Source of the DNA: Paraplanobispora siamensis
GTDB taxonomy: Bacteria > Actinomycetota > Actinomycetes > Streptosporangiales > Streptosporangiaceae
Assembly: GCF_016863175.1 (NCBI RefSeq)
Contig: NZ_BOOJ01000078.1
Coordinates: 1-60,880, forward strand
DNA length: 60,880 nucleotides
Direction: 5' to 3'
The notes under the pieces were generated by a model. The model made no database searches. It was given only the letters and a program-made list of their open reading frames with translations, and was not told the origin of the DNA. Shown one piece after another: positions 7,849 through 18,327 of the stretch; position 1 is the stretch's first letter; every line of letters begins with the position of its first letter. The position numbers and the translations under genes were made by a program.

Positions 7849-9495
7849 TCAGCCGATGGCGCGCGAACGTGCCTTGAAAGCCGCCTTGCGTGCGGCCTTT
7901 GCCACGTTTTGATCCTGCAGAGAGCGACCGAGCAGTTCCAGTACGTCCACGACGTCGGGATGGTCCACCCGCCACATCTCCTCGATCACGTGCGCCGGAG
8001 GGCCGGAGGCCGCCATGTTCTCCGCGAACGTCTCGGGATCGTCCTCGGCGGCCGGCAGCGCCAGGGCGAGCATGTCCACGCTCATCCAGAGCACCTCCTC
8101 CTCGGTGAGGCTCGGGGCGGCCAGGCCCCGCGAGGACAGCCAGTGGATGGCGTGCGGGCGCAGCTCGGGCTCCTCCAGCGCGGCGCGGACGGCCGGCTCG
8201 GCCTCGGGGCCGAGCCGGTCGACGATCGTCACCGCGATGCCCCTGGCGACCGAGGGCGCCCCGGCGACCGCCGTCAGCAGCTCGGCGGCGGCCTCGCCGG
8301 GCGTCCTGCGGTCCAGCCAGCCCTCGATGTCCGCCTCGGCCGCCTCCGGCGGCATCCCGGACAGCAGCCCCTCGATCAGGGCCGGCGCGTCGGCGCCGGT
8401 CAGGTCGGCGGCCTCCGGGGCCTCCATGCCCATGCCGACGTAGAGCTCGCGCAGCCCCCACACGGCCAGCGGGGTCAGCGACAGCGCGTCGTGGACCCGC
8501 TCGGTCAGCCCGCAGTAGGTCAGCCGCCGCACGGCCTCCTCGAGGTCGAGGTCCTCCTCCTCTTCGAGGAGGCCGATCTCGTCGAGGTACTCCTCGACGA
8601 GGGACATCGCCATCGGCACCTGCAGCCGGTAGAGCATGTCGCACAGGCCGTACAGCTCGCCGTCGAAGATCTCCCAGCCCGAGATGACGCCGCCGGTGTC
8701 CCCCTCGACGAGGAAGGCCACCGTGGCGGCCCACACGTCCAGCGGACCGGCCCCGTCGCCGTCGAAGATGGCCGTGCCCTGCCGCTCAACCAGCCCGGCC
8801 CGCAGCGCCACGTCCCACAGGAAGTCGGGGTCGGGCACGTCGAGCTGGGCGGTCGCCTCGGCGGCGTCGCGCACGCGCAGTCGCCCTTTGGCGGTCGGGG
8901 TGCGCCCGCCGGCCAGCATCCACTGGGCCAGGCGGCGGGCGTCGGTCAGCAGCGGCACCCGCAGGGCGGCCTCGGTGAGCACCTCGGGGGGCGCCAGCCG
9001 TACCGGGGGCAGCGGGGTGCAGCCGGGGCAGTCGCAGCCCGGGGCGTCGCTCTCGACCATCATCGCCGGGACCTGGGTGTCCTGTTCCAGCGAGTCGGCG
9101 CCCATCGCGCTGAACAGGCTCTTGGCCATGCCGAAGCGGGAGGTGTCGGCCAGGGCCGCAGGCATCTCCGGCTCGACCCGGTCGAGGGTGGCGCGCATGC
9201 GGGCGGCCATCTTCCCGCCGATCTCCTCGGTCGACAGCAGGAAGTCGACGAGGGTGCGGGCGGCGGCGATCGTCTCGGCGGCGCTTTCCGGAGGGGCGAT
9301 GACCTTGCGCGGATAGATGTCGAGCAGCAGATCCTCAAAAGTGACCGGAGTGAAATCCCCCAGTTCGTTCACATCCAGGTAGTCGCTCGCGTAGTCACAG
9401 AGCAGGCGGATTTCGTCGGCGTCAACGTGCAGGTCGTTGGCACGTCCCCACGCACGCAGATCGTCAACGGCCCGATTCACCCATTCGATCGACAC
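7849..9495 (-). CDS. Unknown protein with CDCPGC motif (paralogue 2, longer)
   Basis: This 548-residue protein starts at GTG 9495 and is homologous to the downstream gene. It has an extra N-terminal domain of about 150 residues (WVNRAVDDLRAWGRANDLHV, then FEDLLLDIYPRKV) before the CDCPGC cluster. An acidic stretch LEEEEDLDLEE lies mid-protein. The C-terminus DHPDVVDVLELLG followed by VAKAARKAAFKARSR is the best conserved block between the pair. The N-terminal part seems a separable domain that the second copy lost or never had. Function unknown. Position between priA and def is the only context, and it says little about role. Confidence 0.75.
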   Translation of the reverse strand: MSIEWVNRAVDDLRAWGRANDLHVDADEIRLLCDYASDYLDVNELGDFTPVTFEDLLLDIYPRKVIAPPESAAETIAAARTLVDFLLSTEEIGGKMAARMRATLDRVEPEMPAALADTSRFGMAKSLFSAMGADSLEQDTQVPAMMVESDAPGCDCPGCTPLPPVRLAPPEVLTEAALRVPLLTDARRLAQWMLAGGRTPTAKGRLRVRDAAEATAQLDVPDPDFLWDVALRAGLVERQGTAIFDGDGAGPLDVWAATVAFLVEGDTGGVISGWEIFDGELYGLCDMLYRLQVPMAMSLVEEYLDEIGLLEEEEDLDLEEAVRRLTYCGLTERVHDALSLTPLAVWGLRELYVGMGMEAPEAADLTGADAPALIEGLLSGMPPEAAEADIEGWLDRRTPGEAAAELLTAVAGAPSVARGIAVTIVDRLGPEAEPAVRAALEEPELRPHAIHWLSSRGLAAPSLTEEEVLWMSVDMLALALPAAEDDPETFAENMAASGPPAHVIEEMWRVDHPDVVDVLELLGRSLQDQNVAKAARKAAFKARSRAIG

Positions 9496-9544
9496 AGGGA
9501 GAAATTAACGGCTTACTGTCAGCACCGCGAATCGGGGAAACAAC

Positions 9545-11650
9545 TCAAATGGCGTCCAGGGGGTCAATGCACACCCTGACCACCTCGGCCGCCTTGCGTG
9601 CCGAACGCACCCCGGCGGCCCCTTTCAGCGCGGCGGCGAGCGCCGGTCCCGCCCCCCACGACACGCGCACCATGGCGCGTTCCCGCACCTGATCGCCCCT
9701 GGAAGGCTCGACGGGGACGGGCCCGAGGACCTGAGCGCCCTCCGGCAGCGCCGTCTCCTTCAACATCTCTCTGACCGCCGCCGGAGGCCCGGTCAGAGTG
9801 GCCATCCGCACCGCCGGGGGGAAACCGAGTTCTGTCCTGTCGGCCAGTTCCCGTTCGGCATGGGTGACCGGATCCCAGCGCAGCAGCGCCTGCACCGGGA
9901 GCAGGGAGGAGTCGGCGAGCACGACGAGCTCGCCCCCGGCGCGCACCAGGGCCGCGGCGTTCATCCACCGGCGCAGCGTCTCCTCGGCGACCCGCAGGTC
10001 CGGCCGGCTCAGCAGCGCCCACCCGTCCAGCAGCACCGCGGCCGCGTAACCGCCCTCGGGCACCGGCTCGGCCCCCGGGGTGGCCACCACCAGGGCCCGC
10101 CCCGGGCCGACCGTGGCCAGGACGCCGTCCTTGCCGGAGGTCTTGACCGGGACCGAGGGGAAGGCGCGGCCCAGCTCCTCGGCCGTGCGCCGGGCGCCGA
10201 CCACCCGGGCGCGGACCCGCTGGGCGCCGCAGGCCGGGCAGCGCCAGGCTCCGGCGATCCGCCCGCACCAGCGGCAGTACGGCGCGGCGTGACCGTTGCG
10301 CAGCGCGAGCGGCCCCGCGCAGTGGCCGCAGCGGGCCGCCGCCCGGCAGCCCTGGCAGGCCAGGGCTGGCAGGTATCCCCGCCGGGGCACCTGCACCAGC
10401 ACCGGACCGCTCTCCAGCCCCGTCTTCAGCGTCCGCCAGGCGAGGCTGGGCAGCCGGGCGGCCCTGGCCGCCTCGTCCCTGGCCAGCTCGGCGTCGTCCC
10501 CGGCCGGGCGGACCCTGGGCGCCCTGGCCCTGACCGTCTCGCGGGCCGCGGTGATCGGGGCGGCCCAGCCGGTGGCCACCAGCCGGGTGGCCTCGGCCGT
10601 GCGGGTGTACCCGCCGACGAGCAGGCCGGCGCGGCCCTGGTGGGCCCGGAGCGCGAGGATCTCGCGGGTGTGCGGGTACGGCGCCAGCCGCTCGGCGTGC
10701 AGGTCGTCGCCGTCGTCCCAGACGACCGCCAGGCCGAGGTCCCTGACCGGCGCGAAGGCCGCCCCCCGGGTGCCGACGGCCACCCGGACCTCTCCCCTGG
10801 AGACCTTCAGCCACCGTCTGTAGCGCTCGGCGGGCCCCAGGTCCGCCGTCAGCGACACGTGCCTGCCCGGCCCCAGGACCGCGGCCAGCGCCGCGTCGGC
10901 CTGCACCACGTCCTTGCCGTCGGGGACCACCACCACGGCGCCCCTGCCGCCGCGCAGCGTCTCCCTGACGGCCACCGCCACCGCCCGGGGCCATTCGGGC
11001 CCGGCCTCGCCGATCCCCGGCAGAGCGGTCCACACCGCCCGCGGCGAGCGCCCCTGCGCCAGGGCCGCCAGGAAGGCCTCACCGTCGCCGTATCCGGCCC
11101 ACGGCCCCGGGTCCCCGGCCGCCTCCCCCACCGGGTCGCCGGCGGCCGCCTCCGGCCCGGTGCCGTTCGCGCCGGAACCGGCCGCGTCCTCGGCCTCGAC
11201 CCTGGCGTGGCGCGGCGGTACGGCCAGGCGCAGGACGTCGGCGAGGGTCCCCGCGTAGCGGTCGGCGACGGCGCGGGCCAGCAGGGCGATCTCGGGGGCG
11301 AGCACCGGCTCGGGCGAGACGACCCTCTCCAGGCGCGTCAGCCTGCCCTCGTGCTCGGTGGTCTCGGCCCGCTCCAGCAGGAACCCGTCGGTGAGCTTGC
11401 CCGCGAACCGGACGCGGACCCGGCAGCCCGGCACGGCGTCGGCGTCCATGGGGGCCGGGACGAGATAGTCGAACAGCCGGTCCAGGTGGGGCAGCGGGGT
11501 GTCCACCACGACCCGGGCGACGGGCAGCGTGGCGGCCGGCTCCGGCACGCCCTTGGCGGGCGCGGTCCTCGCGGGGGGCACGGACCTCTCGCGGACGGCG
11601 TCCAGCGGCAGCAGGGCGCCGTCATCCGCCGAGGGGTTCGTATGGGTCAC
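9545..11650 (-). CDS. priA: Primosomal protein N' (PriA), degenerate actinobacterial type
   Basis: PriA restarts stalled replication forks. The 701-residue protein keeps the N-terminal 3'-DNA-end-binding domain (residues about 45-150) and the zinc-binding Cys cluster in the centre (CQGCRAAARCGHCAG, YCRWCG, CPACG). The helicase core is degraded: where Walker A (GSGKTE) is expected there is LPGIGEAGPEW, and the DEAH box reads DDGDD. This matches the known actinobacterial form thought to lack ATP-driven unwinding. It lies upstream of the paralogue pair, with def, fmt and rsmB further along, the usual priA-def-fmt neighbourhood apart from the two inserted genes. Confidence 0.9.
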   Translation of the reverse strand: MTHTNPSADDGALLPLDAVRERSVPPARTAPAKGVPEPAATLPVARVVVDTPLPHLDRLFDYLVPAPMDADAVPGCRVRVRFAGKLTDGFLLERAETTEHEGRLTRLERVVSPEPVLAPEIALLARAVADRYAGTLADVLRLAVPPRHARVEAEDAAGSGANGTGPEAAAGDPVGEAAGDPGPWAGYGDGEAFLAALAQGRSPRAVWTALPGIGEAGPEWPRAVAVAVRETLRGGRGAVVVVPDGKDVVQADAALAAVLGPGRHVSLTADLGPAERYRRWLKVSRGEVRVAVGTRGAAFAPVRDLGLAVVWDDGDDLHAERLAPYPHTREILALRAHQGRAGLLVGGYTRTAEATRLVATGWAAPITAARETVRARAPRVRPAGDDAELARDEAARAARLPSLAWRTLKTGLESGPVLVQVPRRGYLPALACQGCRAAARCGHCAGPLALRNGHAAPYCRWCGRIAGAWRCPACGAQRVRARVVGARRTAEELGRAFPSVPVKTSGKDGVLATVGPGRALVVATPGAEPVPEGGYAAAVLLDGWALLSRPDLRVAEETLRRWMNAAALVRAGGELVVLADSSLLPVQALLRWDPVTHAERELADRTELGFPPAVRMATLTGPPAAVREMLKETALPEGAQVLGPVPVEPSRGDQVRERAMVRVSWGAGPALAAALKGAAGVRSARKAAEVVRVCIDPLDAI

Positions 11651-11843
11651 CCACTTGTCCTACCAGATGCCGGGAGCAGGTCTCGCCCGACCGGGCGGCG
11701 GCCTGGGGCCGCCCCCATCCGCAAAAAGCCCGGACCCCCCGAAAACCCCCGCCACACCTTCCAGGAGCCCGCCGCACCTCCCGCACGCCACACCTCCCCG
11801 CACGCCCGCCGTACCCCTCAGGGGTCCGGCGCCCCGCCCGTCG

Positions 11844-13286
11844 TCACGGCCTCCGGTGGGTCCACCGGCCGGCGAGCAGGGTGCCGAAGATCGGCACGCG
11901 GCGCAGCGCCTCGCCCTCCAGGCGGGCCGGGTCGTCCTCGGTGATCACCAGGTCCGCCGGGTCGCCCGGCCGCACCCCGCGCCTGCCCCCGGCCGCCGCC
12001 GCCAGGGCCTCGGTCAGCGGGATCGCCTGCTCGGGATGCCACGGCGGCCGGTCGTCGTCGGTCCGCTCGACGGCGGCGGCGATCCCGTCCCACGGGTCGA
12101 GGGGCGCCACGGGGGCGTCGGAGCCCAGCTCCAGGGTGGCGCCGGCCGCCAGCAGGCCCGCGTAGGCGAAGGCCCGGCCGGTCCTGCCGTGCCAGTGCCG
12201 GTCGGCCACCTCCCGGTCGTCGGGCGCGTGCGCCGGCTGCACGCCCGCCACCAGCCCGGGCCGGGCGAAGCGCGGGAAGTCCTCCGGGCGGACGAGCTGG
12301 GCGTGCTCGATCCTGCCGGGGCAGCCGACCCGCTCGAAGGCGTCCAGCGCGATGCCCACCGCCAGGTCCCCGATGGCGTGCACGGCGGGGACGATCCCGT
12401 GCCGCCAGGCCAGGGCCATCGTGGAGCGCAGCTCCTCCGGCGGGATCTCCAGCAGTCCCCGGGTCCCGATGCCGGGGTAGGGGTCCTCGCAGTAGGCGGT
12501 CCTGGTGTTCAGGGATCCGTCGGCGAAGATCTTCACCGGCCCGACCTCCAGCGGGCCCCCGGACCCGCCGACCGGGTCGCCCGTGCGCAGCCCGCGGCCG
12601 ATCGCCTCCTCCAGCCGGTCCTTCGGGATCGAGCAGCGCACCCGCACGTCGATCCGCCGCTCCCCCGCCAGCCGGGCCCACTCGGTGACGTTGTCGGCGA
12701 ACTCGAAGTCCAGCAGGCCCACCACGCCCCTGGCCGCCGCGGCCGTGGCGGCCTCGGCCACCCAGCGGTCCAGCTCCTCCCGCGGCGGCGGGGGCAGCTC
12801 CGCCATCGCGCTGTAGCAGTCCTGCTCCCGCAGCACCCCGGTGGGATGCCCGCCGCGGCCGACCACGGCCAGCGCGGCGGGGCTGAACCAAGCGGTGTGC
12901 AGATCATTGCTGATCAGGACCATCGCCCTGCCGGGCGCCACCGCCTCCAGCAGCTCCTTGTCCGGCGTGTCGGGCCACAGGGCGTCGCGGAAGCCGTACC
13001 CGGTCGTGATCCCGGACGGGTCGGCGCGCGAGGCCACCAGTTCGGCCGCCTGCCGCGCCGAGCGGGCGGAGCTCAGGTCGATCCTGCGCCGGGCCTGGGC
13101 CCACTGCCGGGAGTGCACGTGCGCGTCCCACAGGCCGGGCAGCACGGTGCCCCCCTCGACGTCCACCGACTCGTCGCAGTCCGGCGGCTCGGGGCTCACC
13201 CCCGCGATCCGCCCGCCGTCGATCAGGACGTGGCGGACCGGCCCGCCGGGACCCATCCGCGCGTTGCGCAGCAGCAAGGAAGCCAT
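11844..13286 (-). CDS. Metal-dependent amidohydrolase (YtcJ-like)
   Basis: This 480-residue protein belongs to the amidohydrolase superfamily of TIM-barrel hydrolases. The metal-site motif DAHVHSRQW comes after GTVLPGLW, and later come AVHAIGD and the aspartate region LELGSDAPVAPLDPW. The substrate is unknown. ATG 13286 is preferred over the upstream in-frame codons because the fold starts there. A minus-strand TAGGGT (13299-13294) ends 7 nt before it, indicating a leaderless mRNA. It is divergent from the M14 peptidase, with 64 bp between starts. The two may be co-regulated in peptide or amide breakdown; that is inference. Confidence 0.85.
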   Translation of the reverse strand: MASLLLRNARMGPGGPVRHVLIDGGRIAGVSPEPPDCDESVDVEGGTVLPGLWDAHVHSRQWAQARRRIDLSSARSARQAAELVASRADPSGITTGYGFRDALWPDTPDKELLEAVAPGRAMVLISNDLHTAWFSPAALAVVGRGGHPTGVLREQDCYSAMAELPPPPREELDRWVAEAATAAAARGVVGLLDFEFADNVTEWARLAGERRIDVRVRCSIPKDRLEEAIGRGLRTGDPVGGSGGPLEVGPVKIFADGSLNTRTAYCEDPYPGIGTRGLLEIPPEELRSTMALAWRHGIVPAVHAIGDLAVGIALDAFERVGCPGRIEHAQLVRPEDFPRFARPGLVAGVQPAHAPDDREVADRHWHGRTGRAFAYAGLLAAGATLELGSDAPVAPLDPWDGIAAAVERTDDDRPPWHPEQAIPLTEALAAAAGGRRGVRPGDPADLVITEDDPARLEGEALRRVPIFGTLLAGRWTHRRP

Positions 13287-13350
13287 GGCCCCGACCCTAG
13301 ATCCGGGGGCAGGCAGCGGATCAGCGAGGGGCGGTCGGCACACTGGGAGG

Positions 13351-14700
13351 GTGATCGATCCCGCACTCCGGGAGGAGCTCGACTCCGTCCCCGGCTACGA
13401 CCGGTTCGCCACGGTGGACGAGATCTCGGCCGCCCTCACCCGGCTGGCCGCCGGCCACCCCCGCATCGCCTCGCTGCGCCGCGTGGGCACCTCCCGGCTG
13501 GGCGAGCCCATCCTCTGCCTGACGGCGGGCGACGGGCCGCGTCACGCGCTGGTCGGCGCCATGCCGCATCCCAACGAGCCGATCGGCGGCCTCACCGTCG
13601 TCCATCTGGCCACCCGGCTGTGCCAGGACCCCGCGCTGCTGCGCTCCACCGGGCACACCTGGCACATCGTGGGATGCCTGGACCCGGACGGGACGCGGCT
13701 CAACGAGGGGTGGTTCGCCGGGCCGTTCACCAAGACCCACTACGGCCGGCACTTCTACCGGCCCGCGGGCGACGAGCAGGTCGAGTGGACCTTCCCCTTC
13801 GCCTACAAGCGCGCCTACTTCGACCGGGTGATGCCCGAGACGCTGGCGCTGATGCGGCTGATCGACGAGACCCGCCCGTCGTTCATGACCACCCTGCACA
13901 ACAGCGAGATGGGCGGGGCGTTCTTCTATCTCAGCCGCCCGGTGCCCGCGCTGCACGCCGTGCTGCGGGCCCTGCCCGGCCGGTACGGCGTGCCGCTGCA
14001 CGCGGGCGAGCCCGAGCACCCCTCGGTGCGGGAGCTAGACGAGGCCGTCTATCTGACCCCGCGCATGGAGGATTTCTACGACTACGTCGAGGCGCTGGGG
14101 CAGGACGCGGCCGAGCAGATCGGCGGCGGGGCCAGCGACTCCTACGCCGCCCGGTACGGCACGCTCTCCCTGACCGCCGAGCTGCCCTACTGGCGCGACC
14201 CCGCGGCCGGCGACCGCTCGCCGGCGGGCGTCGCCTACGACGAGCTGATCCGCGCCCAGGCCGCGCACCTGCGCGAGACCTTCGCCGTGCTCGACGGGAC
14301 GATGAGCGCGGTGGCGGGCGACCTGACGGCCCGCTCGCCGTTCATCCGGGCCAGCAGGTTCTTCGTCCCCCTGGTCGCCGAGATGGCCGCGGCGGCCGAG
14401 CACCGCGCCGAGGAGCCGGGCAACGACCGGCCCGCGACCGTGGCCGAGCGCCAGTCGTGCCGGGAGACCACGCACAGCGCCCGCCTCAGGTTCGGCGGCA
14501 TGCTGCTGCGCGCGCTGGAGGGCGAACTGGCCATCGGCAACGGCACCGCGGCGGTGCGCAGGTGCACCCGGAGGCTGGCCGAGGTCTACGCGGCCTGGTG
14601 CGCCGAGGCCGACGCGGAGACTCCCGGGGAGACGATCCCCATCCGCGACCTGGTGGCCATCCAGTACGGAGCCGTCCTGGCGGGCGCCGCGCACGCCTGA
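13351..14700 (+). CDS. M14-type zinc carboxypeptidase-like protein
   Basis: This 449-residue protein has the M14 zinc motif HxxE in MPHPNEPIGG, near residue 72, and a third His ligand in TTLHNSEMGG. These fit a carboxypeptidase or deacylase of the M14 superfamily. No signal peptide is visible, so it is probably cytoplasmic and acts on small peptides or acyl amides. GTG 13351 follows directly on GGGAGG, too close for a normal ribosome binding site, so the start is uncertain by a few codons. It ends before a strong hairpin and is convergent with metK. Confidence 0.8.
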   Translation: MIDPALREELDSVPGYDRFATVDEISAALTRLAAGHPRIASLRRVGTSRLGEPILCLTAGDGPRHALVGAMPHPNEPIGGLTVVHLATRLCQDPALLRSTGHTWHIVGCLDPDGTRLNEGWFAGPFTKTHYGRHFYRPAGDEQVEWTFPFAYKRAYFDRVMPETLALMRLIDETRPSFMTTLHNSEMGGAFFYLSRPVPALHAVLRALPGRYGVPLHAGEPEHPSVRELDEAVYLTPRMEDFYDYVEALGQDAAEQIGGGASDSYAARYGTLSLTAELPYWRDPAAGDRSPAGVAYDELIRAQAAHLRETFAVLDGTMSAVAGDLTARSPFIRASRFFVPLVAEMAAAAEHRAEEPGNDRPATVAERQSCRETTHSARLRFGGMLLRALEGELAIGNGTAAVRRCTRRLAEVYAAWCAEADAETPGETIPIRDLVAIQYGAVLAGAAHA

Positions 14701-14702
14701 GG

Positions 14703-14745
14703 CCCCGCGGGCACCGCGTCACGGTCGTGCGCGGTGCCCGCGGGG
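14703..14745. terminator. Strong hairpin between M14 gene and metK
   Basis: A perfect 16-bp stem, CCCCGCGGGCACCGCG (14703-14718) with its complement at 14730-14745, encloses an 11-nt loop. There is no T-run. It sits between convergent stop codons, so it can end transcription from both sides. Confidence 0.8.
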
Positions 14746-14764
14746 ACGGAAAACCCGTGACGGG

Positions 14765-15952
<1,188 letters not shown>

Positions 15953-16075
15953 GTCAGGGCTCCTCATGCAGCGGCTGCTGGCGACTGGGGGCTGCGGTGC
16001 GGGGACACGGCAGCGTTCCGCCGAAGTCTAGCCCCACCAGGAGCGGCGTTGCGAAACCGTCTCGAATTCCCGCAC

Positions 16076-16136
16076 CCTCGAAGGCGTCCCCGAAGGCGTC
16101 CCCGAAGGCGTCCGCGGAGGCATCCGCGCAGGCGCC
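16076..16136. repeat. Degenerate 12-bp tandem repeat
   Basis: About five head-to-tail units of CGAAGGCGTCCC drift into GCGGAGGCATCC and GCGCAGGCGCCC. The run lies between the metK leader and the stop codon of the small PH-like gene and codes for nothing that I can support. Confidence 0.7.
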
Positions 16137-16149
16137 CCGGCAGACGCGA

Positions 16150-16518
16150 TCACAGGTCCGGAAGCGGATCGGCCGGCAGCGTCTCCGGGGCGAAGACCTC
16201 CGCGTCGGCCGCGCGCACCACCGCGCCGTACTCGTCGTCGATCTCGAACACCATGCCGCCGAGGTCGATCGCCGCGCCGGTGGAGAACTCCACCGGGCCC
16301 AGGCGGGTCCGCCGGGCGTGCGTGGCGTAGATGGACGTGGGCACGTCGCGGTCGAAGAACTTGGTCGACAGCACGGAGATCGCCTGGTCGGTGACCACGA
16401 TCAGGAAGGTCGCCATCCCCGGCGAGCCCACCGACAGCGCGGGCAGGATGTAGCGGATCTCCTGTCCTGGCGGGAGGATGGCGCGGCAACGCGCCCAGAC
16501 GGCACCCGGAACCGGCAT
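16150..16518 (-). CDS. Small conserved protein, possibly PH-like
   Basis: This 122-residue protein has no signal peptide. Alternating hydrophobic strands (TFLIVVTDQAISVLSTKFF, and later AIDLGGMVFEIDDEYGAVV) suggest a compact beta-rich fold like a bacterial PH domain; this is inference from pattern only. ATG 16518 is preferred; an in-frame start at 16551 would add 11 residues. It lies between coaBC (285 bp upstream) and metK (about 200 bp downstream), all on the minus strand. Confidence 0.6.
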   Translation of the reverse strand: MPVPGAVWARCRAILPPGQEIRYILPALSVGSPGMATFLIVVTDQAISVLSTKFFDRDVPTSIYATHARRTRLGPVEFSTGAAIDLGGMVFEIDDEYGAVVRAADAEVFAPETLPADPLPDL

Positions 16519-16803
16519 GATCAGACCCCCTGGTACAACGTTCCAGGTCACTCCGCACGCAGTATCCGTCGGCGGGGGATCTCCGGCAAGCGGATCAGGA
16601 GCGCGTATCGGGGATCTCTCCGCTGCGGAAACCTCCGGACCGGGGGAAACCCGCCGGGCGGATGACCGGAACCGGACAGCGCTCGAACCGGACAGCGCTC
16701 AGAGGGGGACCCTCCGGGCGGGCCGTCACGTCACCCGGCCACCGGCGTCCGGGGAGACACTCCGGGCGGGCCCGCCGTGCGGGCGCCCGGGAGGAAGAGA
16801 CCG

Positions 16804-18042
16804 TCAGGCCCGGCGGTCGAAGCGGGCGGCGACCAGGTCCCAGACCACGTCGGCCAGCATCTCCTTGGGCCCGCGCGGGATCTCCACCGGGTCCCCGTCC
16901 GCGACCAGCACCACGGCCGCGTTGTCCGGGGTGCCGAAGGCGAGGTTCTCGCCCACCTGGTTGACGACGAGCAGGTCGCAGCCCTTGCGGGCGAGCTTGG
17001 CCCGGCCGTTGGCCAGGACGTCGTCGGTCTCGGCGGCGAACCCCACGATCACCTCGGGGTACGGCTTCGCGCCGTCGCGGCGGCGCTCCCCCAGTTCGGC
17101 CAGGATGTCCGGGTTCTTCACCAGGTGGATGGCGTCGGGCTCGGCCGAGGTCTTCTTGATCTTCGAGTCGCTCCGGGCCGCGGGCCGGAAGTCGGCGACG
17201 GCGGCGGCCATGACCACGGCGTCGGCGTCCTGGACCGCCTCCGTCACGGCCTCGCGCAACTGCAGGGCCGACTCGACCCTGACCACCTCGACCCCGGCGG
17301 GGTCGGGCAGCGCGACGTTGGCGGCGACAAGGGTGACCCGGGCGCCGCGGGCCGCGGCCGTACGGGCCAGGGCGTATCCCTGCAGACCCGAGGAGCGGTT
17401 GCCGATGAACCTGACCGGGTCGATGGCCTCGCGGGTGCCCCCCGCGGAGACGACCACGTGGCGGCCGGCGAGGTCGAGAGCGCGTCCGGCCAGGACGCGG
17501 CGGCACACCTCGAAGATCTCCACCGGGTCGGGCAGCCGTCCCCGGCCGGTGTCCGCGCCGGTCAGCCGGCCCACGGCGGGGTCCAGGACGATGGAGCCGC
17601 GCTCGCGCAGGGTGGCCACGTTGGCCTGGGTCGCCGGGTGCTCCCACATCTCGGTGTGCATCGCCGGGGCGAACACCACCGGGCAGCGGGCCGTGAGCAG
17701 GGTGTTGGTCAGCAGGTCGCCGGCCAGCCCGTGGGCGGCCTTGGCCAGCACGTCGGCGGTGGCGGGGGCCACCACCACCAGGTCGGCGCCCTGGCCGATG
17801 CGGACGTGCGGCACCTCGTGCACGTCGTCCCACACGTCGGCGCTGACCGGATTGCCGGACAGGGCGGCCCAGGTGGGCTCGCCCACGAAGCGGAGCGCCT
17901 GGGCGGTCGGCACGACCCTGACGTCGTGCCCGGACTCGGTGAACAGGCGCAGCAGCTCACATGCCTTGTAGGCGGCGATGCCCCCGCTCACGCCGAGGAC
18001 GACGTTCGGCTTCCCGGGCGTGTCGCCGTCGGTGGAGCCCAT
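16804..18042 (-). CDS. coaBC: Bifunctional phosphopantothenoylcysteine decarboxylase/synthetase
   Basis: It performs two coenzyme A steps: CTP-dependent coupling of 4'-phosphopantothenate with cysteine, and FMN-dependent decarboxylation. The CoaC half starts NVVLGVSGGIAAYKACEL and holds the catalytic His region (WDDVHEVPHVRIGQ) and the PAMHTEMW segment. The CoaB half (residues about 190-412) starts VVVSAGGTREAIDPVRFIGN and contains KIKKTSAEPD. The length of 412 residues is typical. It starts 8 bp after rpoZ, so the gmk-rpoZ-coaBC unit is tightly packed. Confidence 0.95.
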   Translation of the reverse strand: MGSTDGDTPGKPNVVLGVSGGIAAYKACELLRLFTESGHDVRVVPTAQALRFVGEPTWAALSGNPVSADVWDDVHEVPHVRIGQGADLVVVAPATADVLAKAAHGLAGDLLTNTLLTARCPVVFAPAMHTEMWEHPATQANVATLRERGSIVLDPAVGRLTGADTGRGRLPDPVEIFEVCRRVLAGRALDLAGRHVVVSAGGTREAIDPVRFIGNRSSGLQGYALARTAAARGARVTLVAANVALPDPAGVEVVRVESALQLREAVTEAVQDADAVVMAAAVADFRPAARSDSKIKKTSAEPDAIHLVKNPDILAELGERRRDGAKPYPEVIVGFAAETDDVLANGRAKLARKGCDLLVVNQVGENLAFGTPDNAAVVLVADGDPVEIPRGPKEMLADVVWDLVAARFDRRA

Positions 18043-18050
18043 CGGCGGGA

Positions 18051-18314
18051 CTAGCCCTCGATCGGCTCGGAGGTGAGCAGGCCCTCGGCGACCTCGCGCA
18101 GCGCGATGGACAGCGGCTTCTCCTGCGCGTGGGTCTCCACCAGCGGGCCGACGTACTCCAGCAGGCCCTCGCCGAGCTGGGAGTAGTAGGCGTTGATCTG
18201 GCGGGCGCGCTTGGATCCGAAGATCACAAGGCTGTACTTGCTGTCGACGATCTCCAGCAGCGAGTCGATCGACGGGTTGGTGATGCCTTCTGCGTAGGCG
18301 GCGTTGCTTGCCAC
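18051..18314 (-). CDS. rpoZ: RNA polymerase omega subunit
   Basis: Omega helps fold and assemble the beta' subunit. The 87-residue product shows the family pattern [20 protein letters not shown], then [19 protein letters not shown] 18314 is used because the family begins a few residues before this motif, and AGGGGA lies about 9 nt upstream; codons further upstream are unlike omega. It is 13 bp after gmk and 8 bp before coaBC. Confidence 0.93.
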   Translation of the reverse strand: MASNAAYAEGITNPSIDSLLEIVDSKYSLVIFGSKRARQINAYYSQLGEGLLEYVGPLVETHAQEKPLSIALREVAEGLLTSEPIEG

Positions 18315-18327
18315 GTTGTGTTTTCCC

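Noticed and set aside
7843-7855. TACGGCTCAGCCG resembling the thiO repeat
   Set aside because: Only 11-13 bp are shared and it lies at the stop codon of a coding gene; chance similarity in GC-rich DNA is likely.
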